NCBI GenBank assembly: GCA_011390955.1
Contig: JAABRM010000008.1
Location: 62,001-126,000 of the forward strand
DNA from: Oscillatoriales cyanobacterium
GTDB lineage: Bacteria > Cyanobacteriota > Cyanobacteriia > Cyanobacteriales > Laspinemataceae
Direction: 5' to 3'
Length of the DNA stretch: 64,000 nt
Notes under the pieces: model-generated
The model's database searches: none
What the model was told of the DNA's origin: nothing
Seen by the model: the letters and a program-made list of their open reading frames with translations, nothing else
In this document: piece after piece, positions 1 through 9,896 of the stretch
How the letters are laid out: each line of letters begins with the position of its first letter
Position numbering within the stretch: position 1 is the first letter of the stretch
Translations under genes and position numbers: made by a program

Positions 1-702
1 TTTCAAGACATTTTCTGGATGACTGACATGAGCGGATAATCCTTTTAAAAGCGGCTGCGCTTGTTCAAAGGTAAATCCCCCTAAATCGATCGCCGTCCCA
101 ATATTAAAAGGAGTGCGGCTTTTATCTTGGATTAGATCGTTGGGAGTCGCCACCCCAAACAAGGCAAAACTCAGGCGATGATATGCGGGATTCGTGGCTC
201 TTTGATTATAGCAAAAGCGAATCAGGGCAAAAAAGTCATCTACCGGAAAATCTAAGCCCAAAATACTATCAATTTCATCCACAAAGATAAAGATTTTTTC
301 GGCGGTGACATTAGTGAGAATAACCGCTTCGATAAACTGGCTTAATTTTTGTAAAAGTGAGATATTTTCCGTTTCTTGCCACCAAGATTTTAACCGCAAT
401 TTGCCAATTAAATTAAATCCCTGCCATAATTCCGTGACAATGCCTTTATACCACTGTAAAGGAGTAATATTTTCACTACCAATTTTGGTCAGGTCAATGG
501 TAGTACAAGCATAACCAGCTTTTTCTAAGCGCTTTCTCGTATGTACCAGCAAGGAAGATTTGCCCATTTGCCGGGAATTAAACACATAGCAAAACTCGCC
601 TTTTACTAAGGTTTGATATAGTTGCAGATCGGCGAGACGTTCCACATAAGTGGGGGCATCACTGGCTAGACTGCCCCCCACTTGATAAAAGTATTCAGTC
701 AT
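1..702 (-). CDS. AAA-like ATPase domain protein, C-terminus beyond window
   Basis: An open frame runs without a stop from an ATG at 702 to the window edge, giving 234 residues of an N-terminal AAA-like (AAA_35 type) NTPase domain. A Walker A-like [12 protein letters not shown] lies at residues 41-52 and a Walker B-like [12 protein letters not shown] at about 137-148. The protein is nearly identical to the N-terminus of the WD40 protein at 2771-6349, and divergence begins only in the last ~20 residues. It starts 54 bp downstream of the AAA-GGDEF gene at 757-2415, the same order and spacing as the other copy. The missing C-terminus is probably also WD40 repeats, but this is inferred from the paralogue only. 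Confidence 0.88.
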   Translation of the reverse strand, partial: MTEYFYQVGGSLASDAPTYVERLADLQLYQTLVKGEFCYVFNSRQMGKSSLLVHTRKRLEKAGYACTTIDLTKIGSENITPLQWYKGIVTELWQGFNLIGKLRLKSWWQETENISLLQKLSQFIEAVILTNVTAEKIFIFVDEIDSILGLDFPVDDFFALIRFCYNQRATNPAYHRLSFALFGVATPNDLIQDKSRTPFNIGTAIDLGGFTFEQAQPLLKGLSAHVSHPENVLK

Positions 703-756
703 GGTTTTTTTGCGGTTAATTTATGCTGGCCTGAACCATTACAACATCGGGTTAAT

Positions 757-2415
757 TTAATTAAATTTATTAGATTTTCCCAGTCTATTTCCTCCTCTAC
801 TTATACTGGTTTTTAAAGCTTCTTCTGTGGCTTTGAGAAAGCGATCGCAATCCTTGAAATCCTCGATATCCTCATTGTTTACTGTCGGCTTAGTCGTTGC
901 TAACCCCAAGCTAACTGTGACAAAACTTTCCGGGAATAAAACATAATTCGGAATATCGATCTCAATATTTAACGCCCTGACATTCTCTAGGATCCGGTGC
1001 GCTAATTCAACCGCCTCTCTGGAATCTATTTTTGGTAAAATTACCGCAAATCTATCAATATCATACCGAAAAACTCGCATATTTCCACTGGTAATTACCA
1101 GTGAAAAGGCTTGGGCAATTTGCCGTAAGCATCGCTCCGCAAGCTTGACTCCGTAGTAATCTTTATAAGGTTTGAAAAAGTCAACTTCACCGATAATCAG
1201 AGAGAGGGGAGATGCCCCATCAGATAATATATACCACTCTTGGGCTAATTGCCAATCAAAAGATTCTCGATTTCCTAATTGAGTCACTGGATCGAGGGAA
1301 AACAATTGCTTCAACTTTTTATTTTCTCGTTCCAACTCCAGGATCCGCTTGACTGGAAATGGTAAACTTACGTCATTTTCAGCTTCTAACTCAAAGCGCT
1401 GGTAAAAGTAACTGCGATATAACTCATACCTGACCTGAAATTGCTGGTCATCGAGTTTCACTAATCCAAGACTGTCTAGTTTATAAGCGAAAATTGACTG
1501 TAACCCCAGAGGTTTATGGTGCAGAATCAACTTTTTCAAAGCCAGTTTTAATTCTGGGTCATTTTCGATAATGCGGAACAGCCGCTGTAAATGTTCTTGG
1601 TAAATGCCGCGATCGCTTGTGGCAGATTTAAGCAAGTTTTCCAGGGTTTCATCTTCTGATACACTGAGGTGGTAAAACGCTAATCGCACTAACAACGGAT
1701 GTCCCCCCACCATTGCCATTAATTGCTCAGTTTGCTGTCGGTTCCACTCTAAATTATGCAATTGTGCCAACTGTTCCACCTGTTCTACCGTAAACTCTGA
1801 CAAAGTTAAAGGCAAGCCAATATTAAACGGTGATTGGGTAATTTTTAACGGCACATAAATTTCGGTACTATAAACGATAATTAAGCGGAGTTTCCGCCAA
1901 GTTTCTATCTGTTTCCCTTCCTCGTACCACGATCGCAGCAAAGGCAGAAAATCTTCCGTCAGTTGGGGATATTCAAATAGGTGGTTAATTTCATTCAGCA
2001 CCAACACCAAAGGACGGTCAAGCTGTTCCAGGAGATGACAGCGAAAATAAACGCTACAACTTACCTTGCTGCCGATATCTTCATCCCAATATTCATCCAG
2101 TTCAGGTTCCAGATTTAATTGTGTAGTCACTTGCAGACAAAAACTACGCAAAAATCTGTCTAAATTTTTCAGCGAATCCGGATCAAATTGTTTAAAATTA
2201 ATGGTGGCAATTTGATATCGTAGATTTTCCGCATGGTCAACTATTCTTAACATCAAAGAAGATTTACCCATTTCCTTCGGTGCTCTAATCCGAATTACCG
2301 CACCGGGTTTGGTAATTTCTTGGCATCCTAGCTTTTCCAGGGGTGGACGGGGAATATACAGGGATGAATTCAGGGCTACAGGGCCATTAGGATATTCTAC
2401 GAGAGTATTTTTCAT
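757..2415 (-). CDS. AAA-like ATPase fused to a degenerate GGDEF domain (copy A)
   Basis: 552 residues. The N-terminal ~340 residues form an AAA-like domain with a Walker A-type APKEMGKSSLM at residues 45-55 and a hydrophobic Walker B-like strand ending LVLVLNEINHLF near 135-147. A short coiled-coil linker follows (ELERENKKLKQLF), then a GGDEF-type domain beginning LDPVTQLGNRESF. The active-site GGDEF is replaced by DIDRF (in RYDIDRF), so cyclase activity is unlikely. The likely role is NTP-dependent signalling in which the GGDEF fold acts as a structural or binding module. It is a full-length paralogue of 6409-8040, and the next gene downstream starts 54 bp later. No substrate can be assigned. 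Confidence 0.85.
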   Translation of the reverse strand: MKNTLVEYPNGPVALNSSLYIPRPPLEKLGCQEITKPGAVIRIRAPKEMGKSSLMLRIVDHAENLRYQIATINFKQFDPDSLKNLDRFLRSFCLQVTTQLNLEPELDEYWDEDIGSKVSCSVYFRCHLLEQLDRPLVLVLNEINHLFEYPQLTEDFLPLLRSWYEEGKQIETWRKLRLIIVYSTEIYVPLKITQSPFNIGLPLTLSEFTVEQVEQLAQLHNLEWNRQQTEQLMAMVGGHPLLVRLAFYHLSVSEDETLENLLKSATSDRGIYQEHLQRLFRIIENDPELKLALKKLILHHKPLGLQSIFAYKLDSLGLVKLDDQQFQVRYELYRSYFYQRFELEAENDVSLPFPVKRILELERENKKLKQLFSLDPVTQLGNRESFDWQLAQEWYILSDGASPLSLIIGEVDFFKPYKDYYGVKLAERCLRQIAQAFSLVITSGNMRVFRYDIDRFAVILPKIDSREAVELAHRILENVRALNIEIDIPNYVLFPESFVTVSLGLATTKPTVNNEDIEDFKDCDRFLKATEEALKTSISRGGNRLGKSNKFN

Positions 2416-2514
2416 AAGTCAGCGGTAATTTTAAGTCAATTAATTTTATATACTAATTTACACTAATTTGGGTTTAATTTTTAGTCGTAGTCGTAGGGTG
2501 GGCAAAAAATTTTT

Positions 2515-2755
2515 TTCACCGGACAATATATGATATATGATGGTGGGCATTGCCCACCCGACAATATAACTTTTTCTCACCGGACAATATATGATGGTGG
2601 GCATTGCCCACCCGACAATATAACTACTCACTTTTTCTCACCGGACAATATATGATGGTGGGCATTGCCCACCCGACAATATAACTACTCACTTTTTCTC
2701 ACCGGACAATATATGATGGTGGGCATTGCCCACCCTACAATATAACTACAATATA
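2515..2755. repeat. Tandem array of palindromic GGTGGGCATTGCCCACC units
   Basis: Four perfect copies of the palindrome GGTGGGCATTGCCCACC lie at 2542, 2596, 2657 and 2718. They sit inside longer direct repeats of about 54-61 bp that also carry CACCGGACAATATATGAT and a CTACTCACTTTTTCT-like spacer. The array fills the 355-bp gap between the two tandem AAA units. Each palindrome can form a strong hairpin in RNA of either strand. Related copies occur at 8062-8262, 9658-9885 and 31582-31699. Confidence 0.95.
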
Positions 2756-2770
2756 ACTTGATAAAAATAT

Positions 2771-5700
2771 TTAGTCATTTTTTTCCCCTGGTTTTACTCC
2801 ATCACATAAGTGCCGGTATTTTTCCTCTACTTCCGCATTTGTTCGCAGATAATCCCGCACCCAATCACAAGCATAAGCTAATTCATCAACGCGGAGAATT
2901 TTATTGATATCCCACATCATTACAGTGCGATAGTTTCCCCCAGAAATCAAGAATTTACCGTCAGCAGTAAAAGCCACACTCTTTACTGTTCCTTGATGCC
3001 CGGGTAAAGACTTGAGTAATTTTCCCTCTAAATTCCATAATTTCACCTGATTATCAATGCCGCCAGTGGCAATCATTTGACCGTTGGGACTAAAAGCAAC
3101 TCGGATTAACCCATGACTATTTGCCTTAATTATTTTGAGTAATGTTCCGTCTCTTTTCCAAAATTTAATCGTGTCATCTAAGCTAACAGAAACAATCAAA
3201 TTGCCTTGCGGACTAAAAGCAACTCCCCAAATCGATCCCTCGTGACCTGTAAGGGTTTTCACTAGCCTACCATCGGGTTGCCAAAGCTTCACTGTCCGAT
3301 CGTCGCTGGCAGAAGCTAGAAGTTGCCCGTCAGGACTAAATGCTAATTTCCAGATGATCTCTTTATGTGCATTAATACTGTGCAGTAGTTTACCCTCAAA
3401 ATTCCAGATTTTGATCGTTTTGTCATCTCCTGCCGAAGCAATAGTTTTCCCATCGGGAGAGATCGCCACAGCAAAAATAATAGCCGGATGTCCAGTAAAA
3501 GTTCTTAACAGTTCGATCGGCGATTTATGACTGTCACCCAAATCCCAAATTTGCACAATTCCAAACAGGTTTCCTGTCACCATCATCCGACTATCTGGAC
3601 TAAAGCCCACACTGAGAACACCAGATTTTGTTTCTCTGATCGTTGGCCAAAGTGTGCCATCAGAGTGCCATAATTTCATGGTATTATCCCCATTGACAGT
3701 CGCGATCGACTTCCCATCTGGGCTGGTGACAATGTCCAAAGTCGAATCATTATGACCGTAGAGTGGTTTGACAAAATCTTTATTGTGTTGCCAGAGTTTA
3801 ACAGTGCCATAATCACTGGTGGAAGCAACAATCAAACCATTAGAACTCAGTGCCACATCTTGAACAGTGGTATCATGCTGCTTTAAGTCTCTAATAAATG
3901 TGCCATCTAATGTCCAAATTTTGAGATGATTATCTTTGCCACTGGTGGCAATATATTCACCCTGACAATCAACACCTAAAATGGTATTATTGCTGGGCAG
4001 AGTTTTGACTAAAGTGCCGTCTATTTTCCAGAGTTTGATAGTGCGATCGCTACTCACGGAAACCAGTAAATTAGATTGAGAACAAAATGCTAAATCCGTG
4101 ACAGGATTCTGATGTCCTTCTAAGATTTTCAGCAACTTGCCATCAACACTCGCAAGTTTAATTATATTATCAAATCCGGCGGTAGCAACGATCTGACTGT
4201 CTGGACTAAAAGCTACCGCCATCGCTGATTTGTTATGTCCGATCGAGGTTTTCCAGAAAGTACCGTCAAGCTGCCATAATTTAACAGATCCATCGCCACT
4301 AGCAGAAGCAATCAGCTTACCATCAGGGCTGAAAGCAACTCCCCAAACAGGGTTTTTATCTACCTGAATATTTTTTACCAAAGTACCATCAACACGCCAA
4401 ATGTTCAGAGTACCATCGAAACTACCTGAGACGAGCAAGCGACTATCAGGACTGAAAGCAACGCGATATACTGTGCCGGTATGTTTTAAGGTTTTCCATA
4501 ACGTACCATCTCGTTTCCAAATTTTAACAGTTTTATCAGCACTACCAGTGGCAATTAATCGATCGTCAGGACTAATTGCCACTCCCAGCACGACACCTTT
4601 ATGACCGATTAAACGGTTAAATTCATTGTTGCTATAAGCCGATTGTCTCAAGGCAATTTCTACATCTTCAGTTATTTTACTATCTACACCCCCCAAACTT
4701 TCTAATCTTTGTTTGGCTTTAATGGCATCAATCATCGCATCTAACTGATTATTGGAAGAAAACAAGCCTTTAGAAGAAGACGCTAGGGCTTTAATTTCAC
4801 TAATTCTTGCTTCTCGATATTGCCAAAAAGCAAATATACCAATTCCTGAAGCAATGGCGAAAGCCACGCTGACAACTCCTAACATTAACCGTTGTAATTT
4901 CGCGGCTTTTTGTTCTTGTTTGAGTCGGGCTTCTACTTCTTTCGTTCTAGCCGCTTCTAATGCTATTTGTGTTTCTTTTCTATCCAGTTCGGCACTTTGG
5001 CTTAAAAACTGATAATCTAAATCGCTTAAACTTTTGCCCTGAGCCCAAAGTTGAGCATCTTTTAAGGCTTCACCTCGCAAGAGTCGCGATGTATCCGTTT
5101 GCCCCGAAGCTACCCAAGCATCAAAAGTTTGAGAATAAGGTCGCAGGTTAGAGAGTTGTTCCGCCACCCATTCTGGATTAAAAACTTCCTGATAAAGCCA
5201 GTTTTTAACTTTTAAATATCCTTGATTTTTTACCAGTAATCCCGATAAAATTAGTTCCACTTGTTCCCGACTATTATCACTTTTGATCCTCCGATCGCCA
5301 CCCATTAAAACGGGAAGTGAATTAGATTCTAATCTATCTATTTTATCCCCCATTCTTAAGGGGTATTTGGGGTTATTTGCCTCTAATATATGCTGATAAA
5401 TTACCAATAATCTACCGGCTTTTTTTGGGTTGCGTAAAAGGCGATCGCGTATCGTCCTAAAATGTTCTGGTTCATCCTGGGATTCCCAATGGTGAATAAT
5501 GTACTTTTTCACTAAATTTTGCACCCAAATTGGCTCACTCCCAGGATCGATAGTTAAACCTTCTGTCATTTCTGAGGCAGCGATCGCCACTAACTTACAG
5601 AGTTTTTGGGTCAAAAAAGGTTGGCCATTTGTCCAAGCTAAGATTTCTTTTAATACGGTTTCTGGATCGTTCACATACTCTGATAATCCTGGTAAAAGAG

Positions 5701-6349
5701 GCTGCGCTTGTTCTAAGGTAAATCCCCCTAAATCTATAGCGGTGCCAATATTAAATGGAGTCCGGCTTTTATCTTGGATTAGATCGTTGGGAGTGGCTAC
5801 CCCAAATAAGGCAAAACTGAGGCGGTGATATGCGGGGTTAGTGGCTCTTTGATTATAGCAAAAGCGAATCAGGGCAAAAAAGTCATCTACCGGAAAATCT
5901 AAACCCAAAATACTGTCAATTTCATCCACAAAAATAAATATTTTTTCGGCGGTGACATTGGTGAGAATAACCGATTCGATAAACTGGCTTAACTTTTGCA
6001 AATCTGAGATATTTTCCGTTTCTTGCCACCAAGATTTTAACCGCAATTTGCCAATTAAATTAAATCCCTGCCATAACTCCGTGACAATACCTTTATACCA
6101 CTGTAAAGGAGTAATATTTTCACTACCAATTTTGGTCAAGTCAATGGTAGTACAAGCATAGCCAGCTTTTTCTAAGCGCTTTCTCGTATGTACCAGCAAG
6201 GAAGATTTCCCCATTTGTCGGGAATTAAACACATAGCAAAATTCGCCTTTAATTAAGGCTTCATAAAGTTGGCGATCGGCCAAACGTTCCACATAAGTGG
6301 GGGCATTTTTCCCTAGACTGCCCCCCACTTGATAAAAGTATTTAGTCAT
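2771..6349 (-). CDS. AAA-like ATPase / transmembrane / 14-WD40-repeat protein
   Basis: 1192 residues. The N-terminal ~230 residues are an AAA-like domain (Walker A-like [12 protein letters not shown] at 41-52, Walker B-like [11 protein letters not shown] near 139-149), followed by a helical region. The segment around 400-455 contains [20 protein letters not shown], a stretch common in cyanobacterial STAND-like WD40 proteins. Next come a coiled coil ([20 protein letters not shown]) and one membrane helix ([19 protein letters not shown], about 490-510). The remainder holds 14 WD40 repeats from about 580 to 1165, enough for two seven-bladed propellers. The architecture suggests a membrane-anchored NTPase sensor or scaffold. 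It lies 59 bp downstream of the AAA-GGDEF gene at 6409-8040 and is probably co-transcribed with it. Confidence 0.92.
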   Translation of the reverse strand: MTKYFYQVGGSLGKNAPTYVERLADRQLYEALIKGEFCYVFNSRQMGKSSLLVHTRKRLEKAGYACTTIDLTKIGSENITPLQWYKGIVTELWQGFNLIGKLRLKSWWQETENISDLQKLSQFIESVILTNVTAEKIFIFVDEIDSILGLDFPVDDFFALIRFCYNQRATNPAYHRLSFALFGVATPNDLIQDKSRTPFNIGTAIDLGGFTLEQAQPLLPGLSEYVNDPETVLKEILAWTNGQPFLTQKLCKLVAIAASEMTEGLTIDPGSEPIWVQNLVKKYIIHHWESQDEPEHFRTIRDRLLRNPKKAGRLLVIYQHILEANNPKYPLRMGDKIDRLESNSLPVLMGGDRRIKSDNSREQVELILSGLLVKNQGYLKVKNWLYQEVFNPEWVAEQLSNLRPYSQTFDAWVASGQTDTSRLLRGEALKDAQLWAQGKSLSDLDYQFLSQSAELDRKETQIALEAARTKEVEARLKQEQKAAKLQRLMLGVVSVAFAIASGIGIFAFWQYREARISEIKALASSSKGLFSSNNQLDAMIDAIKAKQRLESLGGVDSKITEDVEIALRQSAYSNNEFNRLIGHKGVVLGVAISPDDRLIATGSADKTVKIWKRDGTLWKTLKHTGTVYRVAFSPDSRLLVSGSFDGTLNIWRVDGTLVKNIQVDKNPVWGVAFSPDGKLIASASGDGSVKLWQLDGTFWKTSIGHNKSAMAVAFSPDSQIVATAGFDNIIKLASVDGKLLKILEGHQNPVTDLAFCSQSNLLVSVSSDRTIKLWKIDGTLVKTLPSNNTILGVDCQGEYIATSGKDNHLKIWTLDGTFIRDLKQHDTTVQDVALSSNGLIVASTSDYGTVKLWQHNKDFVKPLYGHNDSTLDIVTSPDGKSIATVNGDNTMKLWHSDGTLWPTIRETKSGVLSVGFSPDSRMMVTGNLFGIVQIWDLGDSHKSPIELLRTFTGHPAIIFAVAISPDGKTIASAGDDKTIKIWNFEGKLLHSINAHKEIIWKLAFSPDGQLLASASDDRTVKLWQPDGRLVKTLTGHEGSIWGVAFSPQGNLIVSVSLDDTIKFWKRDGTLLKIIKANSHGLIRVAFSPNGQMIATGGIDNQVKLWNLEGKLLKSLPGHQGTVKSVAFTADGKFLISGGNYRTVMMWDINKILRVDELAYACDWVRDYLRTNAEVEEKYRHLCDGVKPGEKND

Positions 6350-6408
6350 GGTTTTGCTGATTTGAATATTTCAGCCATTACCTCAAACATTAGACTGGGT
6401 TGATTGGA

Positions 6409-8040
6409 TTAAATTAATCGGCTTGAGAGGCCGTTTCCTCCTTGATTTTTACTGGCTTTTAATGCCAATTCTGTTGCCATTACTAACTCTTTACTACTAT
6501 TATTTGCTTGCGGCATAGTTGTGGCAACTCCTAAGCTAACCGTAACAACTTTTTCGGGAAAAAAAATATAATTAGGAATCTTGAGATCGATATTTAAATT
6601 TTGGACATTTGTGATAATTTTACTGCCAATTTTTATGGCTTCTCTGGTATCAATTTTCGGCAAAATCAGAGAAAATTTAGCCTCTCCATACCGAAAAACT
6701 CCCATATCTTCACTGGAGATTACTTCACGAAATACTTGGGCAATTTGCTGCAAGCAACTTTCGCCACTTGGCAATCCGTAGTAATCGCTATAAATTTTGT
6801 AAAAGTCAACTTCCCCGACAATCAAAGATAGAGGGGATTTTGAATCCGATAATAATTGCCACACCGCAGGTAATTCCCGATCGAAGTATTGTCTATTCCC
6901 CACCCGTGTCACGGGATCGAGGTTAAATAATTGTTTCAATTTTTGGTTTTCTGCTTCCAACTCAACGATCCGGCTGACTGGAAATACTAATAACGGATCT
7001 GCTTGAGATTCTAACTTAAATTTTTGGGAAAAATAACGGCGATATAACTCATAGCTGACCGGCAATTGCTTGCAATTTATTTTCAATAATCCGAGACTGT
7101 CTAGTTTATAAGCGCTAATGGATTGTAAGCCCAGACTTTTGTGGTTGTGCAGAAACTCTTTAAAGGCATTTTTTAATTCTGGATCTTGTTCTAGGGTTTG
7201 CCAAATTCGCTGTAAATGTTCTTGGTAAATGCCGCGATCGCTTGTCGAAAATTTAAGCAAGTTTTCCAGGGTTTCATCTTCTGACACACTGAGGTGATAA
7301 AAGGCTAATCTGACTAAAAACGGATGGCCTCCCACCATTGCCATTAATGCCTCAGTTTGGTGCCGGTTCCAATCTAAATTATGTAATTTTGCTAAATCTT
7401 CCACCTGTTCTACCGTAAACTCTGGCAAGGTTAAAGGCAAGCCAATATTAAACGGTGATTGGTTAATTTTTAACGGCACATAAACTTCGGTACTATACAC
7501 GATAATTAACCGGAGTTTTTGCCAAGTGTCTATCTGTTTGCCTTCCTCGTACCACGAACGCAGCAAAGGCAGAAAATCTTCCGTCAGTTCGGGATGTTCA
7601 AACAGTTGGTTAATCTCATTCAGTACCAACACCAAAGGACGGTCAAGCTGTTCCAAGATATGCCAGCGAAAATATAGGCTACAGCTTACCTTGCTGCCGA
7701 TATTTTCATCCCAATATTCATCCAGGTCAGGTTCCAGGTTTAATTGTTTAGTCACTTGCAGACAAAAACTACGCAAAAATCGATCTAAGTTTTTGAGAAA
7801 GCTGCTATCAAATTGTTGAAAATCAATGGCAGCAATGTGGTATCCTAATTTTTCTGCCCGGTTCACAATTCTTAGCATTAGGGAAGATTTGCCCATTTTC
7901 TTGGGCGCCCGGATCCGAATTACCGCACCGGGTTGGCTAATTTCTTGGCATCCTTGCCTTTCCAGGGGTGGACGAGGAATATACAGGGATGAATTCAGTG
8001 CGACTGGGCCATCAGGATATTCGATTAGAGTATTCATCAT
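6409..8040 (-). CDS. AAA-like ATPase fused to a degenerate GGDEF domain (copy B)
   Basis: 543 residues, a paralogue of 757-2415 along the whole length. The AAA-like domain has a Walker A-type APKKMGKSSLM near residue 45. The linker coiled coil is ELEAENQKLKQLF, and the GGDEF-type domain starts LDPVTRVGNRQYF. The GGDEF signature is replaced by GEAKF (in RYGEAKF), a different degeneration from copy A, so diguanylate cyclase activity is unlikely in both. Two adjacent ATGs (8040, 8037) can start it. Copy A begins MKNTL, which fits either choice. It is the first gene of the two-gene unit, with palindrome repeats upstream at 8062-8262. Confidence 0.85.
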   Translation of the reverse strand: MMNTLIEYPDGPVALNSSLYIPRPPLERQGCQEISQPGAVIRIRAPKKMGKSSLMLRIVNRAEKLGYHIAAIDFQQFDSSFLKNLDRFLRSFCLQVTKQLNLEPDLDEYWDENIGSKVSCSLYFRWHILEQLDRPLVLVLNEINQLFEHPELTEDFLPLLRSWYEEGKQIDTWQKLRLIIVYSTEVYVPLKINQSPFNIGLPLTLPEFTVEQVEDLAKLHNLDWNRHQTEALMAMVGGHPFLVRLAFYHLSVSEDETLENLLKFSTSDRGIYQEHLQRIWQTLEQDPELKNAFKEFLHNHKSLGLQSISAYKLDSLGLLKINCKQLPVSYELYRRYFSQKFKLESQADPLLVFPVSRIVELEAENQKLKQLFNLDPVTRVGNRQYFDRELPAVWQLLSDSKSPLSLIVGEVDFYKIYSDYYGLPSGESCLQQIAQVFREVISSEDMGVFRYGEAKFSLILPKIDTREAIKIGSKIITNVQNLNIDLKIPNYIFFPEKVVTVSLGVATTMPQANNSSKELVMATELALKASKNQGGNGLSSRLI

Positions 8041-8061
8041 AAGTCAGCAGGAATTCTAAGT

Positions 8062-8262
8062 TGTAGGGTGGGCAAAAGAGTTTGCCCACCCTAGAATATA
8101 ACATTCGTAGGGTGGGCAAAAACTTTTCCTCACCGCACAATATATGATCGTGGACTTTTGCCCACCCTACAATATAACTCTTGCCCACCGGACAATATAT
8201 GATGGTGGATTTTTGCCCACCCTAGAATATATGATGGTGGGCAATGCCCACCCTACAATTTA
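8062..8262. repeat. Cluster of GTAGGGTGGGCA / TGCCCACCCTAC repeats
   Basis: The gap between the leftward AAA-GGDEF gene and trmFO is made almost entirely of the palindrome family seen at 2515-2755. It contains a GTAGGGTGGGCAAAAGAG and TTTGCCCACCCTAGAAT pair, several ACAATATATGATGG links, and a final GGTGGGCAATGCCCACC at about 8235-8251. Any promoter for trmFO or for the AAA unit must lie within or next to these repeats. Confidence 0.9.
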
Positions 8263-8297
8263 TTTTTCCCTGTACTGAACAAATTAAAGTAAGAACG

Positions 8298-9635
8298 ATG
8301 AATCAACAACCCGTACAAGTGATTGGTGGTGGACTTGCTGGGACTGAAGCCGCGTGGCAAGTAGCCCAAGCGGGAGTGCCTGTGGTTCTCCATGAAATGC
8401 GCCCAGTGCAAATGACCCCCGCCCACCATAGTGAGGAGTTAGCCGAGTTAGTTTGTAGTAATTCTTTTGGGGCAAAAGCAAGCGATCGCGCCGCCGGATT
8501 ACTCCATGAAGAATTGCGACAACTAGGGTCAATTATTATTGGCAAAGCAGACGAACATTCAGTTCCCGCTGGTGGGGCGCTGGCGGTCGATCGCGGAGTA
8601 TTTAGTCGAGAACTAACGGAAACTTTGGCCAATCATCCATTAATTGAACTGCGCCGGGGTGAAGTGCAAAATATTCCCTTAGATGCCATTACCGTACTCA
8701 CCAGCGGGCCCTTAACCAGTGCGGCATTAACGGCGGATTTACAACAGTTTACCGGCATGGAATATATGAGTTTTTTTGATGCCGCCAGCCCCATTGTTTT
8801 GGGGGAATCAATTAACTTTAATATTGCCTTTCGTGCCTCTCGTTATGATAAAGGAGATGCGGACTATATTAACTGTCCCATGAACCGAGAACAATATCTT
8901 AATTTTTGGCAAGAATTATGTGCCGCCGAACAAGCAGAATTAAAAGACTTTGAACGAGAAACCGCTAAATTTTTTGAAGCCTGTTTACCCATTGAAGAGA
9001 TGGCCAAACGGGGGGAAGATACTATGCGGTATGGGCCATTAAAACCCGTGGGACTAAATGACCCGCGCACGGGGGAACGTTATTATGCGGTGGTGCAATT
9101 GCGCCAAGAAGATAAGGCGGGGAATTTATGGAATATGGTCGGATTTCAAACTAATTTGAAATGGGGGGAACAAAAGCGGGTTTTTCAGCTAATTCCCGGC
9201 TTAGAAAATGCGGAATTTATCCGCATGGGGGTGATGCATCGGAATACGTTTATTAATTCTCCAGAATTGCTCGATTCTACGTTACAATTTAGAACCAGAC
9301 CCACGTTATTAGCGGCTGGTCAACTAATTGGAACGGAAGGTTATACCGCAGCAGCGGCTGGGGGTTGGTTAGCGGGAACAAATGCGGCTAGAATTGCTTT
9401 AGGTTTGCCTCCGGTGGCGTTACCGGAAACGACGATGATGGGCGCATTATTTGCGTTTATTAGTTCAGCTTCGCCCAAACATTATCAACCGATGCCGCCG
9501 AATTTTGGCATTATTCCTGATTTACCTCAAAAGGTGAGAAGTAAGCCAGAACGTTATGGCAAATATCGCGATCGCTCTTTAGGGGATTTAGCTAATTGGC
9601 GCCGGAATATTTTCCAGCCATTAGTAGCGGTTTAA
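8298..9635 (+). CDS. trmFO: Methylenetetrahydrofolate--tRNA (uracil-5-)-methyltransferase
   Basis: FAD/folate-dependent enzyme making m5U54 in the T-loop of tRNA. The FAD-binding glycine loop [11 protein letters not shown] is at residues ~9-19. [16 protein letters not shown] (with the conserved Cys) and the late [12 protein letters not shown] segment are typical of TrmFO/Gid. The start was set at ATG 8298 ([12 protein letters not shown]), because the fold begins at once there and the extra 18 upstream residues fall in repeat DNA. This gives 445 residues, the usual family length. It reads convergently toward truB, another tRNA-modification gene, across a 261-bp repeat-filled gap. Confidence 0.95.
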   Translation: MNQQPVQVIGGGLAGTEAAWQVAQAGVPVVLHEMRPVQMTPAHHSEELAELVCSNSFGAKASDRAAGLLHEELRQLGSIIIGKADEHSVPAGGALAVDRGVFSRELTETLANHPLIELRRGEVQNIPLDAITVLTSGPLTSAALTADLQQFTGMEYMSFFDAASPIVLGESINFNIAFRASRYDKGDADYINCPMNREQYLNFWQELCAAEQAELKDFERETAKFFEACLPIEEMAKRGEDTMRYGPLKPVGLNDPRTGERYYAVVQLRQEDKAGNLWNMVGFQTNLKWGEQKRVFQLIPGLENAEFIRMGVMHRNTFINSPELLDSTLQFRTRPTLLAAGQLIGTEGYTAAAAGGWLAGTNAARIALGLPPVALPETTMMGALFAFISSASPKHYQPMPPNFGIIPDLPQKVRSKPERYGKYRDRSLGDLANWRRNIFQPLVAV

Positions 9636-9657
9636 TTTATACCATTTCGTTCTCGGT

Positions 9658-9885
9658 CTGTGGTGCGTTACGGCTGGAATCAGGGTTAATTGTTTATTGC
9701 TTAAATCAATTGCCAGCCTAACACACCCTACATTTTGCTATATATGATGGTGGGCAATGCCCACCCTACTTACCTGTGGTGCGTTACGGCTGGAATCAGG
9801 GTTAATTGTTTATTGCTTAAATCAATTGCCAGCCTAACACACCCTACATTTTGCTATATATGATGGTGGGCAATGCCCACCCTAC
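9658..9885. repeat. 112-bp direct repeat, two copies with 116-bp period
   Basis: Two essentially identical copies (9658-9769 and 9774-9885) start CTGTGGTGCGTTACGGCTGG and end with the palindrome GGTGGGCAATGCCCACC plus CTAC. Each carries both a GTGCGTTACGG and an ACACACCCTAC motif, which are frequent in cyanobacterial intergenic repeats. They fill the space between the convergent trmFO and truB stop codons and could act as bidirectional terminators. Confidence 0.97.
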
Positions 9886-9896
9886 CATATATGATG

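Noticed and set aside
1-702. Pseudogene copy of the AAA-WD40 gene
   Set aside because: The frame is intact to the window edge, so truncation is due only to the window.
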